A stretch of DNA of 34,941 nucleotides from Xenococcaceae cyanobacterium MO_167.B27 (GCA_030065935.1 JASJCP010000092.1:1-34941); one strand, 5' to 3'; positions 1-9,075 are shown, counted from the stretch's first letter. The notes: generated by a model from the sequence alone, not told the origin. Made by a program: numbers and translations.

Positions 1-1
1 T

Positions 2-133
2 GAAACTCTTTGGAGATTTATGAAATATGAGTGGATTGAAAAAGAAGCATATTTGAGTTGGAAAAATTTAGTTGAGTATGTGGAAAACGTTTTAAAAGAT
101 TTTGGGACAAAATATACAATTAATTTTGCTTAG
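2..133 (+). CDS. IS630-family transposase, C-terminal fragment (cut by window edge)
   Basis: An open frame enters from the left edge and stops at TAG 131-133, giving 43 residues. It contains ETLWRFMKYEWI, a tryptophan/tyrosine-rich stretch and the ending FGTKYTINFA. This matches, from memory, the C-terminus of IS630-type DDE transposases, which cut and rejoin DNA at TA targets. The catalytic DDE core lies outside the window, so intactness cannot be judged. A TnpB remnant of another IS family follows 300 bp downstream, so the left edge is an insertion hotspot. Assignment rests on this short tail only. Confidence 0.6.
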   Translation, partial: ETLWRFMKYEWIEKEAYLSWKNLVEYVENVLKDFGTKYTINFA

Positions 134-339
134 GTACTTAATTCTGAAAAAATGCCCTCATCAAAAATGTCTTCAGGAGGAATATTAAATGAATCGATTA
201 TTAATTGTGCTTTTAAAGGCAATACTTCAATACAATTGACTAAAGCTAACCCTACTAGTTGCAATGTCAATTTTAAAATTAGTTGAATTGATTTATTTCC
301 CATCAAAATTATCTTCAGTTCGCCAGGGACGATCAACAT
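130..339 (-). CDS. hypothetical small protein, doubtful
   Basis: A 69-codon frame runs antisense to the gap between the two transposase remnants, and its stop overlaps the stop of the IS630-like frame. The product has a hydrophobic middle (LILKLTLQLVGLALV) and an acidic tail. No family is recognised, no Shine-Dalgarno sequence is visible, and it sits in IS debris. It may be chance or a decayed gene. It is listed because nothing else explains this stretch. Confidence 0.2.
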   Translation of the reverse strand: MLIVPGELKIILMGNKSIQLILKLTLQLVGLALVNCIEVLPLKAQLIIDSFNIPPEDIFDEGIFSELST

Positions 340-425
340 TGAAGCTCTGTTAAAAATTTTTTTAACCTGTTTTCTTAACAGATTTTAATTTACCTGATTT
401 TAGCATTCAAGTAAACTTTGCTTAG

Positions 426-761
426 AACCAATATCGAGCCTCTGGAACCAACAATAAGACAGATGGTTTGTTGTTAGAAATTGATAGATTTTTTCCTAGC
501 TCTAAAACCTGTTCGTCTTGTCTTTATCAAATGAGCGATATGCCATTAGAAGTTAGAGAATGGACTTGTCCTAGTTGTGGCGCAAATCATGACAGGGATG
601 AAAACGCAGCAAAAAATATTAGAAAAGAGGGCATCAGAATGTTATCGGTCTTAGGAACTAGGACTGCTGCTGATGGAGGGGATGTAAGACCAAAAGGGGG
701 ACGAAAGTCTGTCTTGAGGCAATCCCCCGTAAAGTCAGAAGCTCTATCCCTTCAGGGATAG
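426..761 (+). pseudogene. tnpB: TnpB (IS200/IS605) C-terminal remnant
   Basis: The frame is open from a stop at 423-425 to TAG 759-761. It encodes the last part of an IS605 OrfB/TnpB nuclease: LEIDRFFPSSKTCSSC, then CPSCGANHDRDENAAKNI, that is, the two-Cys-pair zinc ribbon with the RuvC III motif DRDENAA, and a typical arginine/lysine-rich tail. Family TnpB proteins are about 370-420 residues, so roughly three quarters, including RuvC I and II, is missing. The remaining piece cannot be an active nuclease. Its tail runs into the right-end hairpin of the element, as is usual in this family. Confidence 0.85.
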
Positions 762-763
762 AG
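742..763 (+). mobile_element. IS200/IS605 right-end hairpin, possible omega-RNA 3' end
   Basis: CTCTATCCC, loop TTCA, GGGATAGAG is a perfect 9-bp hairpin overlapping the tnpB stop codon. In IS200/IS605 elements such a subterminal hairpin is recognised by TnpA, and transcripts across it form the TnpB guide RNA (omega-RNA). Here the tnpB gene is truncated, so activity in cis is unlikely. The element end probably lies within a few bases downstream, next to the stop of the GDSL gene at 768. Confidence 0.6.
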
Positions 764-767
764 TAGT

Positions 768-2453
768 TCACAAATCAGAGTTTCCAGCCATAAAATTGTC
801 GCCATCATCATAGAAAATCTGGTTTTCATCTGCTAAAACAAAGGTATCATTATTTGCTCCACTAATACCCAATTCTAGGATGTCTTGACTATAGATATTC
901 TGAATCTCAGTGGAGGAAAGAGCAGAATCAAACAGTTTCACCTCATCCAGACTACCATTGAAGTAACCAGGGGAACTGCTGTCAGAACGTCTCCCTAATG
1001 TTAAAGAATTGGAGTTGCTTAAAGAACCTTGTCGTCCAGTGGGATTAAAACTGTCCACCAGTTCTCCATCCACATACCATTTTCCACCATTAGTGCTGTC
1101 TCGATCTACAGTAACAGTTACAAAGTGCCAATCTCCGTCAGCAATAGAAACATCGCTAATGTAGTTGGTAAACCCATTTCCGTCAGCCAGTTGAAAACCT
1201 AAGTTGCCACCAAAATTGTACAGCACATATCCTTGAACTGCTCCTGATTGCTCAACTCGCTTATCCAGAATTACATCCGTTCCTGTAACATCAGTAGTTT
1301 TGATCCAGGTACTTAGAGAAAAATCTCCGATTCCGAAGTCTAGTGCATCATTGTCAGCCACTTCAACAAAGTCATTAACTCCATCAAAGAACAGCCCATC
1401 ATCCACTACTGCGTTTACAGGAGTAGGATTGTTAATGTAGATACCATCATTAGTACCTGCACTATCAGCAGCCGTTGTACCAGTAGTAGCATCTAGTTTC
1501 CACCAAGCGGTTTCACCCAAACCGCTACTGATGGGAATCAATGTCTCAACATAGTCGGCAAATATATCATGACCAACAGTGGTAAGATGGGCGCTATCCC
1601 AGAAAAGATAAGTGTCTGGGTCTGCTCCAGGATTGGTGGGGGTAGGATCCAAGCCAGTACCAGTATAGAGGTCTGTTTTAGTATAACCATCGGTCACATT
1701 GGTAAAACCAAACTCACCAGGATTCTCTAAAATATCGTTAAATAGTTTACTGATATCTATATAAGTAAAGTTAACGTCCGAATAAGACCCCTCAAATTCT
1801 TCGACAGTTTCCCGTAACAGATCGTTATGAATCGCAGTTAGCTCACTAAGTTTTTCTCGATCATCACTTTCTAAACTGAAACCAAGAGGAGTTTTTGCTA
1901 AGTCGGGTAAGTTGAAAACAAAGATATTTTCCCCTCCCAAGTTAATGATGTCTTGAATCCCTTGGGAAATATTGGTATTTACTTCATCTAATGCGGCTTG
2001 AGTCTCTTGTGGTGTATCAGGAAAGTTAGTTTCTATAATATCTGGAGTAGTTGGATCGTCTTCAATGAAATTAAAGTAGTCGTTAGCACCAATCCATAAA
2101 AAGAAGAGATCGTCATCCACAACTTCTTCACTACTTTGATTCTGTATTAATAATTCTAGTGCATCTATTTGTTGTGTTAAACCAGGAGCAGTAGGATCAA
2201 TATTGGTTGCTCCTGATGTTGCACCGCCAATAGCAAAGCTGACCCCATCATTATTAGGGTCAATGTCGGTAAAGGGACTTATATTGAGGTCAAATTCTTC
2301 AGCTAAATTATCCACCCAAATATTTCCGTTGGAAAAACGCCCAGGCTCGTATAAAGGAGCATTGGGAATAAAGCCATTAGTCAAGTTAAAGAGATTACCA
2401 GTATCAGAAAGACTGTCTCCTAAAAAATAAAAGCTATCAAAAATTAATTCCAT
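768..2453 (-). CDS. GDSL/SGNH esterase with LamG-like domain, C-terminus probably truncated
   Basis: This 561-residue protein begins with an SGNH hydrolase domain: block I GDSLSDTGN (Ser14), block III GAND (Asn124) and block V WDSAH (Asp286, His289). It should hydrolyse ester bonds of lipids or acylated sugars. Residues about 312-525 look like a LamG/concanavalin-type jellyroll, which binds carbohydrate. There is no N-terminal signal peptide, which fits export by a C-terminal type I signal. The last residues (NNDTFVLADENQIFYDDGD...) resemble the start of a cyanobacterial C-terminal module that normally continues further. The frame instead stops at 768, five bases from the TnpB hairpin, so the end was probably lost to IS insertion. 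It is a paralogue of the gene at 19442. Confidence 0.85.
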   Translation of the reverse strand: MELIFDSFYFLGDSLSDTGNLFNLTNGFIPNAPLYEPGRFSNGNIWVDNLAEEFDLNISPFTDIDPNNDGVSFAIGGATSGATNIDPTAPGLTQQIDALELLIQNQSSEEVVDDDLFFLWIGANDYFNFIEDDPTTPDIIETNFPDTPQETQAALDEVNTNISQGIQDIINLGGENIFVFNLPDLAKTPLGFSLESDDREKLSELTAIHNDLLRETVEEFEGSYSDVNFTYIDISKLFNDILENPGEFGFTNVTDGYTKTDLYTGTGLDPTPTNPGADPDTYLFWDSAHLTTVGHDIFADYVETLIPISSGLGETAWWKLDATTGTTAADSAGTNDGIYINNPTPVNAVVDDGLFFDGVNDFVEVADNDALDFGIGDFSLSTWIKTTDVTGTDVILDKRVEQSGAVQGYVLYNFGGNLGFQLADGNGFTNYISDVSIADGDWHFVTVTVDRDSTNGGKWYVDGELVDSFNPTGRQGSLSNSNSLTLGRRSDSSSPGYFNGSLDEVKLFDSALSSTEIQNIYSQDILELGISGANNDTFVLADENQIFYDDGDNFMAGNSDL

Positions 2454-3101
2454 TAACTTTTTAATTTATATTCATAAAACCATAAATTTAAACATACATT
2501 CACTGGAGTTAGCTTTTTAAAAATATTATGTCAAGATTTCAAAAAAAATACTTCTAGTTTGTAAAGTCTAAAATTATTTATAAAACGACTCCTAACCTTT
2601 TTTATACAAATGATTCTGTAGTTTAAAATAAGGTTAATAATCGGCAATTAAATTCTGATTACTCATCAAGCAAAAATAATATTTTGATAAGAATCTGAGT
2701 AATAATTAGTACGCTAATATTTTTGTCAAAAAAATTACATACTAGAAACCAGTAATAGGTAAAACTGATGTGAATAATTAGCGATCGCCTGCTAATTGTT
2801 CACACTCTCATAAGAACTGAGATATTTTTACCGAGAAACGTTTTACCCTATTTGATAGTACTTAATTATTAATTTGATTGGAAAAAACTACTAAAGTGCT
2901 ATCACTATTAGTGCTATCTTTAACTATTGATATTTTAACTGCTTGTTAAAACATTTTACTAAAAGCAGTTGAAAAAATAGATACTCAAGCTTTATACCTC
3001 ATCCCTGATGCTTCCCTCCTCATCCTTTTCTTAGGTGATAATTGAGCAAAAATATTTTTATAATTGAGTAGCATCTAGAATTTAAAATTGTATAAAAAAC
3101 T
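2454..3101. other. AT-rich intergenic region, no gene seen
   Basis: This 648-bp gap lies between the divergent GDSL gene and the rhodanese gene and should hold both promoters. It contains one strong stem-loop with a HIP1 site in the loop (2769-2804), a direct repeat of AGTGCTATC near 2896 and 2911, and a TCCTCATCC heptad-like tract at about 2998-3030. No open frame, tRNA or recognisable riboswitch was found. Confidence 0.5.
2769..2804. repeat. 14-bp stem-loop with HIP1 in the loop
   Basis: TGTGAATAATTAGC and GCTAATTGTTCACA form a 14-bp stem with one mismatch (a G-U pair in RNA) around the loop GATCGCCT. HIP1 GCGATCGC spans the stem-loop border. No T-run follows, so it is not a classical terminator. 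Confidence 0.6.
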
Positions 3102-3449
3102 ATGTTTGACAGTGCTTCTATCCCAGAAATTAGTGTCGAAGAATTAGCCGAGATGCTCCAACAAGGGCAGTCGCTGCAATTGATTGATGTACGAGAGCCA
3201 GAAGAAGTAGAAATTGCTTTTATTGAAGGGTTTGAAGTCTTACCCCTAAGTCAATTTAAACAATGGGGGGAAACTATTGGTGTCCGTTTTGATTCGGAAG
3301 TAGAAACATTAGTTATGTGCCATCATGGGATGCGATCAGCCCAGATGTGTCAATGGTTGAGTCATCAGGGATTTACCAACGTCAAAAACATAGCTGGTGG
3401 CATAGATGCTTACTCCGTTAAAATCGATCCGAGTCTTGCTCGTTATTAG
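3102..3449 (+). CDS. single-domain rhodanese-like sulfurtransferase
   Basis: The protein of 115 residues is one complete rhodanese domain. It has the N-terminal LIDVREPEEVEIAFIEG motif and the active-site loop CHHGMRS with the nucleophile Cys73, followed by GGIDAYS. The Cys accepts sulfur as a persulfide from thiosulfate or a cysteine desulfurase and passes it on; the physiological partner is unknown. It is cytoplasmic with no signal peptide. It lies 91 bp upstream of hrcA in the same direction, so co-transcription is possible but not shown. The ATG start is supported by the domain beginning within ten residues. Confidence 0.9.
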   Translation: MFDSASIPEISVEELAEMLQQGQSLQLIDVREPEEVEIAFIEGFEVLPLSQFKQWGETIGVRFDSEVETLVMCHHGMRSAQMCQWLSHQGFTNVKNIAGGIDAYSVKIDPSLARY

Positions 3450-3526
3450 AGAGATTTGATACTTTTTAGAATGAGACATAGAGGCTATACTAAACAAAAA
3501 ATTTCAGACAATTTTTTTTACAAAAG

Positions 3527-3540
3527 TTAACTATAGTTAA
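3527..3540. promoter_or_regulatory. perfect palindrome abutting the hrcA start
   Basis: TTAACTATAGTTAA is a perfect 14-bp palindrome ending at the base before the ATG of hrcA. It could be an operator, or could affect initiation through structure. It is not the CIRCE sequence (TTAGCACTC-N9-GAGTGCTAA), and no CIRCE is seen in this window. Confidence 0.3.
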
Positions 3541-4662
3541 ATGTCTCATCAACCTAAATTAAACGAAAGACATCAAAATGTTTTAAAAGCCACCATTGAA
3601 CGTTATATTGCTACAGCAGAACCTGTAGGCTCAAAAGCGATCGCAGATCAGTGTAAGGTAAAAGTAAGCTCTGCTACGATTCGCAATATTATGGGGCGTT
3701 TGGAAGCTGATGGTTTACTCTATCAACCTCATACCTCTGCTGGAAGAGTTCCTTCTGATTTTGGCTATCGTATTTATGTGGATCGTTTACTAATACCAGA
3801 TGAAAAGCTCGGAAAAAAGTTAGCAGTTTCTCTTAATGAGCAATTGCAATGGGAAAGAGCTAGTCTAGAAGCTTTATTACAAAGAGCGACTAAAATCCTT
3901 TCAGCTTTAAGTGGTTATATTGCCTTAATCACTTTTCCTCAAAATCCCACAGATACTTTACGTCATATTCAGTTAGTAAGAGTATCTTCAGGACAAATTA
4001 TGTCGATTATCGTAACAGATGCCTATCACACAGAGTCAATTCTCATTGAATCGGAGCTTCTGGAAAACCAAGATCGGGATGAGGAAACAATTACTGGAGA
4101 GTTACAACTACTGTCTAACTTTCTGAATCAGAAGTTGAAAGGGCGGACTTTATCAGAAATTACAGTTTTGAATTGGGTGGAAATTAATCAAGAGTTTGCT
4201 CACTATACTGACATTTTTAAGATTTTATCTCAAGAATTAAGCCGTACCTTCAAACCAACAAATCACAGTCCCATAGTAATTCACGGTATTGCGGAAGTTT
4301 TACATCAGCCAGAATTTTCCCAGATACAGCAGGTACAGACCTTACTATACTTATTGGAAGAAGAGCAAGAACAGCTTGCGCCAATAATTTTTTCTTTTCC
4401 TGAAGATTCTACTTTTGAGCTTGGGAAAGAGTCTGCTATCAGCTATGGTGCAAAAAATAATAAAAAAGCAACTATTAAGATTGGCTCAGAAAATTCCCTT
4501 GAACCGATGCAAACCTGTACTCTAGTATCTGCTCACTATTATCAAGATGATATCCCTGTAGGTAGTGTAGGGGTAATTGGTCCGACAAGAATGCTTTATG
4601 AAAATGCGATCACTCTTGTGGAAACTACCGCGGATTATCTTTCTGAAGCCTTTAGCCGTTAA
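3541..4662 (+). CDS. hrcA: heat-inducible transcription repressor HrcA
   Basis: This is a full-length HrcA of 373 residues. The N-terminal winged helix begins LNERHQNVLKATIERYI and contains EPVGSKAIA and SSATIRNIMGRLEADGLL, followed by the hallmark TSAGRVPSDFGYRIYVD. The central GAF-like dimerisation part and the C-terminal VGVIGPTRMLYENAI motif are present. HrcA binds CIRCE operators upstream of groE and dnaK genes and releases them on heat stress, with folding assisted by GroEL. grpE-dnaK-dnaJ are not adjacent, as is common in cyanobacteria. Its 3' end is only 4 bp from the convergent kinase gene. A perfect palindrome touches its start codon. Confidence 0.96.
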   Translation: MSHQPKLNERHQNVLKATIERYIATAEPVGSKAIADQCKVKVSSATIRNIMGRLEADGLLYQPHTSAGRVPSDFGYRIYVDRLLIPDEKLGKKLAVSLNEQLQWERASLEALLQRATKILSALSGYIALITFPQNPTDTLRHIQLVRVSSGQIMSIIVTDAYHTESILIESELLENQDRDEETITGELQLLSNFLNQKLKGRTLSEITVLNWVEINQEFAHYTDIFKILSQELSRTFKPTNHSPIVIHGIAEVLHQPEFSQIQQVQTLLYLLEEEQEQLAPIIFSFPEDSTFELGKESAISYGAKNNKKATIKIGSENSLEPMQTCTLVSAHYYQDDIPVGSVGVIGPTRMLYENAITLVETTADYLSEAFSR

Positions 4663-4666
4663 AGAT

Positions 4667-7342
4667 TTATTTTAGTCTAGTAGCAATTTGAATTACTTGT
4701 ATTAATTCTGCGATACTTCTTTCATCCGATGGTACAAGACAAGGAAAGACAGAAAGACCATTGATTTGATTTGCTGCTTCAGTGGTTTTTGTGTCTAAAG
4801 TAATTAGAGGCAAACTGGATAATACATCTAATTCTTTCAGAGAAACTAAATAATCTACAGGATTGACCAATTTGTTACCGTCTAGGATAATAGCGTCTAT
4901 CTGCCAAATTCGCGCCAGTATATTGGCTTGTTCTAAACTATCAGCTTCAATGATACGATGTTGTAAAGTAAAAACGCGATCGCTGAATACAAAATCTAAT
5001 GCTAAATCTTGATTAGACGGATTTTGCTCTAATTCAGAACTGACAAACAAACGTAAAATAGTTAAGCTCTTATTGGATTCAATTGGCTGCTTATGGGGTA
5101 TAACTACTGGTGGAAAAGCCAAGATCAGGGAGTCTATTGTTAGTGGCAATGGTAAAATTGGTTCTTCAACAGAAGATAATTGCTCTGGATCATCTTTTAC
5201 TGAACTCATCATGAACACTGGTATATCTCTTGTCTGACTCTTAGTATCCAGTAGAGCTATTATGTCTTGATTCCAGGTTTTAGGAAGCTCACTGTTAAGT
5301 AATATTTTGCTTGGCTTGAGATGATAAGCTTTATGCAAGGCTTCCTTGGGACTGCGAGCGATTACTGAATGATAGCCTAAATCCTCTAATTTGCTACTAA
5401 TATCTTCTATTTGACTTGATGCTGTTTCTATGACCAGGACTAGTAAGTTATTTGCTTCGCGATCATTATGAAATCCATCTTCTTTTTGAGATAGTGAAGA
5501 CTGTGACAAATCATCAAGATTATTTTGATTATTGCTACTAACTTCTTGAAGATTCTGCGGTAAAAGAACAGTAAAATTATTACCACGATCAACTGTCGAA
5601 ATAAATGAAATATCTCCCCCATTAGCTTGAGCTAATTGCTGGGCAAAAATTAAACCCAAACTATTATCTAAACCTTCCCAAGTAGGATTATTATTAGATT
5701 CAAAAGACTTTTCTAATAGTGAATTTTGTATTGATTCAGGAATTGCCATTCCCTCGTCCCAAATAGTAATCGCAATCCACTGTTGCCAATTGTCTATTTT
5801 AATCCCAATTTTTCCCTGATAAAATGTGAATTTTAGGGCATTCTGTACTAAGTTAGTTAGTATTTTACACAGACAGGATTTATCAGCAATAATTGTTTCT
5901 AATGTTGGAGCTATTTCGAGATTCAGAGGAACTTTAAACTGTGGATCAAAATTATTTTTGTTAATTGTTTTGTCAAATTCTAATTTATCTATAACTTGCT
6001 GATAAACTTCTTCACATATATTTCTCACAGCAAGATCTTCTAGGTTAATTTCTAATTTACCAGCAGCTACGCGACTAATATCTAGTAAGTCATTGATCAT
6101 CCTCATTAATTTTTGTCCACTATGATAAATTAAATCTGTATAGCGGACTTGACGCTTATTTAGTTGTCCTAATTTTTCTGCTTTTAGGAGCCGTGATAAA
6201 CCCAGAATAGCAGTGAGAGGCGATTTTAAATCGTGACCAAGATTCAATAAAAATTCATTTGTTAAGTGATCGAGTTCAACTAAATCATGATTCGGGTAAA
6301 TATCATAATTGGTTGAATTATTCTCGATCGTAATAGTCGATTTGATACCTATGGCTAACCAACTTCCTATTAAAGGAGAATTAGCATCAAGAGATAAATC
6401 TGCGGTAAAGTCTAGAGGTAATTTTAAATAGTTATAATTCTCAAGCTTTTTTTCAAGTAATAAGGTGTTTTTGGCGATGATTTCTTGTGATACTGATTGT
6501 TGAGAACAAGTTAGAGATAATTCTTGATTATTTGTTTGATAGTTACTTAAATCAGGCTTGATTATTTTATAGTTACTCTCTAATTTTGTAATTAATGGCT
6601 GGATTACTAAGTCATTAAGTAAAGAGTTTAAACACATATCACCTTGAGGACTAGGGTGATAATTCTCACAATATAAATTTCGATACAATACATTACCTTC
6701 TTGGCTTTTGAGCATTATGGGTAAAGGTATTTTATCTAGTAGGGTATATAAATCTTCCGCTACTGAGGTTTTTTTCGATACGATAAGTTCTGGCTGCTCA
6801 TTGGCTTCTGTTAATAAAAAACTGAGAATTTTGTAAGGGTCTATAATTCCTAGAAGTTGTCCTGTAATATCCACAACTAGATAGTATTTTTGATTGAGAG
6901 TAGCAGCATTTTGAAGCTGAAGGTGCGGTAATAATTCTCTGATTTTTAGTTGAGACGATACAACAATCGTCGGATTAATTAATTCCTGAAAATTTAAGCT
7001 AAATTTGTTAACTTGAGATTTATTGAGCCCGATATCTTCCCTAACCCTACCTGTTACACTGGCTAAATCATTTTCTGTGAGAAAGGATAATAAACTATGG
7101 CTCTGGATGACTCCTATAGGCGATCGCTTTTGATCGACAATAGCTACTAAACCATTAGTACTATACTTGGCTTCTGTAATTAGAGTTTCGAGGTTAGAGT
7201 CTTGATAACAAACAGAGACTGGACTGATAAATTCTTTCAGAGTTATTTTTTCCTCTCTAAGCATGAACTTGGACTGAGTTCCTGATGGCAATAGACTCGT
7301 AGCTTTATAATCACCAAGAAGATAAGAGCATTGTGTCTGCAA
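4667..7342 (-). CDS. CBS-domain histidine kinase with two degenerate receiver domains
   Basis: In this 891-residue protein, residues about 33-185 form a CBS pair (SPVSVCYQD, GLVAIVD..GVI, YLVVDITGQLLGIID), a likely adenylate-sensing module. Residues about 197-290 look PAS-like. The HisKA box is GHDLKSPLTAILGLSRLL with phospho-acceptor His370. The HATPase_c domain has the N box NLVQNALKF (497-505) and a weak G1 box DEGMA (529-533). Two receiver-like domains follow. In the first (633-745) the phospho-Asp is Asn683 and the acidic pair is lost; the second (760-890) lacks the acidic pocket too. No membrane segment is visible, so it is probably cytoplasmic. It is transcribed away from kaiA across 212 bp. 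Pseudo-receivers also occur in CikA and KaiA, so a clock input or output role is plausible but inferred. Confidence 0.85.
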   Translation of the reverse strand: MQTQCSYLLGDYKATSLLPSGTQSKFMLREEKITLKEFISPVSVCYQDSNLETLITEAKYSTNGLVAIVDQKRSPIGVIQSHSLLSFLTENDLASVTGRVREDIGLNKSQVNKFSLNFQELINPTIVVSSQLKIRELLPHLQLQNAATLNQKYYLVVDITGQLLGIIDPYKILSFLLTEANEQPELIVSKKTSVAEDLYTLLDKIPLPIMLKSQEGNVLYRNLYCENYHPSPQGDMCLNSLLNDLVIQPLITKLESNYKIIKPDLSNYQTNNQELSLTCSQQSVSQEIIAKNTLLLEKKLENYNYLKLPLDFTADLSLDANSPLIGSWLAIGIKSTITIENNSTNYDIYPNHDLVELDHLTNEFLLNLGHDLKSPLTAILGLSRLLKAEKLGQLNKRQVRYTDLIYHSGQKLMRMINDLLDISRVAAGKLEINLEDLAVRNICEEVYQQVIDKLEFDKTINKNNFDPQFKVPLNLEIAPTLETIIADKSCLCKILTNLVQNALKFTFYQGKIGIKIDNWQQWIAITIWDEGMAIPESIQNSLLEKSFESNNNPTWEGLDNSLGLIFAQQLAQANGGDISFISTVDRGNNFTVLLPQNLQEVSSNNQNNLDDLSQSSLSQKEDGFHNDREANNLLVLVIETASSQIEDISSKLEDLGYHSVIARSPKEALHKAYHLKPSKILLNSELPKTWNQDIIALLDTKSQTRDIPVFMMSSVKDDPEQLSSVEEPILPLPLTIDSLILAFPPVVIPHKQPIESNKSLTILRLFVSSELEQNPSNQDLALDFVFSDRVFTLQHRIIEADSLEQANILARIWQIDAIILDGNKLVNPVDYLVSLKELDVLSSLPLITLDTKTTEAANQINGLSVFPCLVPSDERSIAELIQVIQIATRLK

Positions 7343-7554
7343 TTCTCTTATCCCAATAGTAATGATTAATCTAGCTTTAAAATCTCGACGCTGCTGTCAC
7401 ATATATTTATTATTAACTTAATCGTCTCTGAGTCCCGACCAAGACTTACAATTAATTACAATTCTCATTGTCAGGCAATAAATGTTAACTTTTTATAAGT
7501 ACTGCTTTTAAACCTGTTCCAGGAGGCTTAACCATCCTATCTAGTCTTCCATCA
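7343..7554. promoter_or_regulatory. divergent control region, kinase gene / kaiA
   Basis: This 212-bp region must contain promoters for both the kinase (minus) and kaiA (plus). It has tracts such as ATTAATTACAATT but no box I can assign with confidence. CCAGGAGG lies about 32 bp before the kaiA ATG, too far to be its ribosome site. Confidence 0.4.
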
Positions 7555-8520
7555 ATGTCAAACCCTCAAAATTCCTCCAGTTTTGGCGATCGCCAAATCC
7601 CAACAAACCTCCATATCTGTGTTTTTTCTCCTGATGAGCATTTTACTCAGTCACTCAGGGATATCTTGACAGATGATCGCTATACTTTGATGGAGATCCC
7701 TAGGGAAAGTGATTTTATCGAATTTATTGAAAGTCAAAAAGAACAAATAGACTGCTTAGTTTTTATTAATAATATCTCTGGGCAAAATCTTTTAGGTAAA
7801 CTCAAAAAATTAGGGATTATTTTGCCAACGGTGATAGTAAGTACCAATAATGATGAATCTAATTTAACTAGTGACGGTTTAGAAAATTCTAATCTTTCTG
7901 ATACTAATGACTCAGAATTGTACCATAGTGTAGAGATTCAGTTAGAAGCTCAAAAACTCACTAAAATACCATCCTACATTAACTTTGCTATTAGTCAATT
8001 TCTAAATCTTGCCCCTAGCTGTTCTGTGGTAGAGCGTTCAACTAAAGTCAATACTGAGCGAGAAGAAACTCACAACTTCTTAATTCTACAACAAAGGAGA
8101 TTAGCCGAAAAACTCAAAGAAAGATTAGGATATTTAGGGGTTTATTATAAACGTAATCCTAAAGATTTTTATCGCAATTTATCAGACCTCCAAAAGCAAC
8201 AAATTATTCAAAATTTGAATGAACAATATCGTAAGATTATTTTGAGCTACTTTGATGATAATCCAGAAATCAATCAATTAATCGATAATTTGGTAGATCA
8301 AGCTTTTTTTGCTGATATTTCCATCTCTCAAATTTTAGAGATCCACATGGAGTTAATGGATGAATTTGCCCAACAACTTAAATTAGAGGGAAGAAGTAAG
8401 GAGATTCTGCTAGATTACAGACTAGCATTAATAGACATTATTGCTCATTTGTGTGAAATGTACCGTCGTTCCATTCCTAGAGAAGATATCCCCCTTGATG
8501 TTTTATTTCGGATGGATTAA
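7555..8520 (+). CDS. kaiA: circadian clock protein KaiA
   Basis: This is a full-length KaiA of 321 residues. The N-terminal pseudo-receiver (about 18-150; LHICVFSPDEHFTQSLRDIL) precedes the C-terminal four-helix KaiA domain (about 170-321; RLAEKLKERLGYLGVYYKR, FFADISISQILEIHMELMDEFAQQLKLEGRS, ending IPLDVLFRMD). KaiA dimers bind the KaiC C-terminal tail and stimulate its autophosphorylation. It is longer than the 284-residue Synechococcus elongatus protein, partly because of an Asn/Ser/Asp-rich loop at 98-124. kaiB begins 117 bp later, leaving room for a separate kaiBC promoter. Confidence 0.97.
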   Translation: MSNPQNSSSFGDRQIPTNLHICVFSPDEHFTQSLRDILTDDRYTLMEIPRESDFIEFIESQKEQIDCLVFINNISGQNLLGKLKKLGIILPTVIVSTNNDESNLTSDGLENSNLSDTNDSELYHSVEIQLEAQKLTKIPSYINFAISQFLNLAPSCSVVERSTKVNTEREETHNFLILQQRRLAEKLKERLGYLGVYYKRNPKDFYRNLSDLQKQQIIQNLNEQYRKIILSYFDDNPEINQLIDNLVDQAFFADISISQILEIHMELMDEFAQQLKLEGRSKEILLDYRLALIDIIAHLCEMYRRSIPREDIPLDVLFRMD

Positions 8521-8637
8521 ACATCTCTTTCTCAAACAGTAATGAACCCTATCTGGGATAGTATAAACACTATATAGTCGGAGAAAGTATCATTAATTTT
8601 TACTTGAGTTTGCCGAGCCAAACTATTAACTAATATT

Positions 8638-8943
8638 ATGAATAAATTTAGAAAAACTTATGTTCTTAAGCTGTATGTTGCTGGGAACACGCCTAACTCA
8701 GTCAGAGCCTTAAAAATCTTAAAAAATATTTTAGAAAAAGACTTTCAAGGAGTTTATGCGTTAAAGGTAATTGATGTTCTTAAAAATCCTCAACTAGCCG
8801 AAGAAGACAAGATACTAGCTACACCAACTCTTTCTAAAGTACTTCCACCACCTGTGAGAAAAATTATTGGGGATCTTTCTGATAGAGAGAAAGTATTGAT
8901 TGGGTTAGATTTACTCTACGAAGAAATAAGCGATCGCTCTTAG
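8638..8943 (+). CDS. kaiB: circadian clock protein KaiB
   Basis: The 101-residue protein is a complete KaiB. It starts near [19 protein letters not shown] and holds the invariant [24 protein letters not shown] segment that takes part in the fold switch. In its thioredoxin-like state KaiB binds the CI ring of phosphorylated KaiC, sequesters KaiA and recruits CikA or displaces SasA. The upstream 117 bp contain a short inverted repeat, ATAGT..ACTAT, near 8559. The 132-bp spacer to kaiC is open sequence without a visible terminator, which fits a kaiBC transcript. Confidence 0.97.
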   Translation: MNKFRKTYVLKLYVAGNTPNSVRALKILKNILEKDFQGVYALKVIDVLKNPQLAEEDKILATPTLSKVLPPPVRKIIGDLSDREKVLIGLDLLYEEISDRS

Positions 8944-9075
8944 GGATAAAATTAACCAAACCTACAATTACATAGTAATTCAGGCAATTTATCCATAATT
9001 TTGCAACGTAATCTGTTATGGTTGGCATTAAAGAAATAGTTATAAAAAAAACTGATAGGATACTTATTTTGTTGA

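Noticed and set aside
2203-2430. 75-codon frame opposite the GDSL gene
   Set aside because: It lies antisense inside a well-supported coding region.
2890-2925. Possible CIRCE-like element upstream of hrcA
   Set aside because: AGTGCTATC occurs as a direct repeat, not as the inverted TTAGCACTC/GAGTGCTAA pair.
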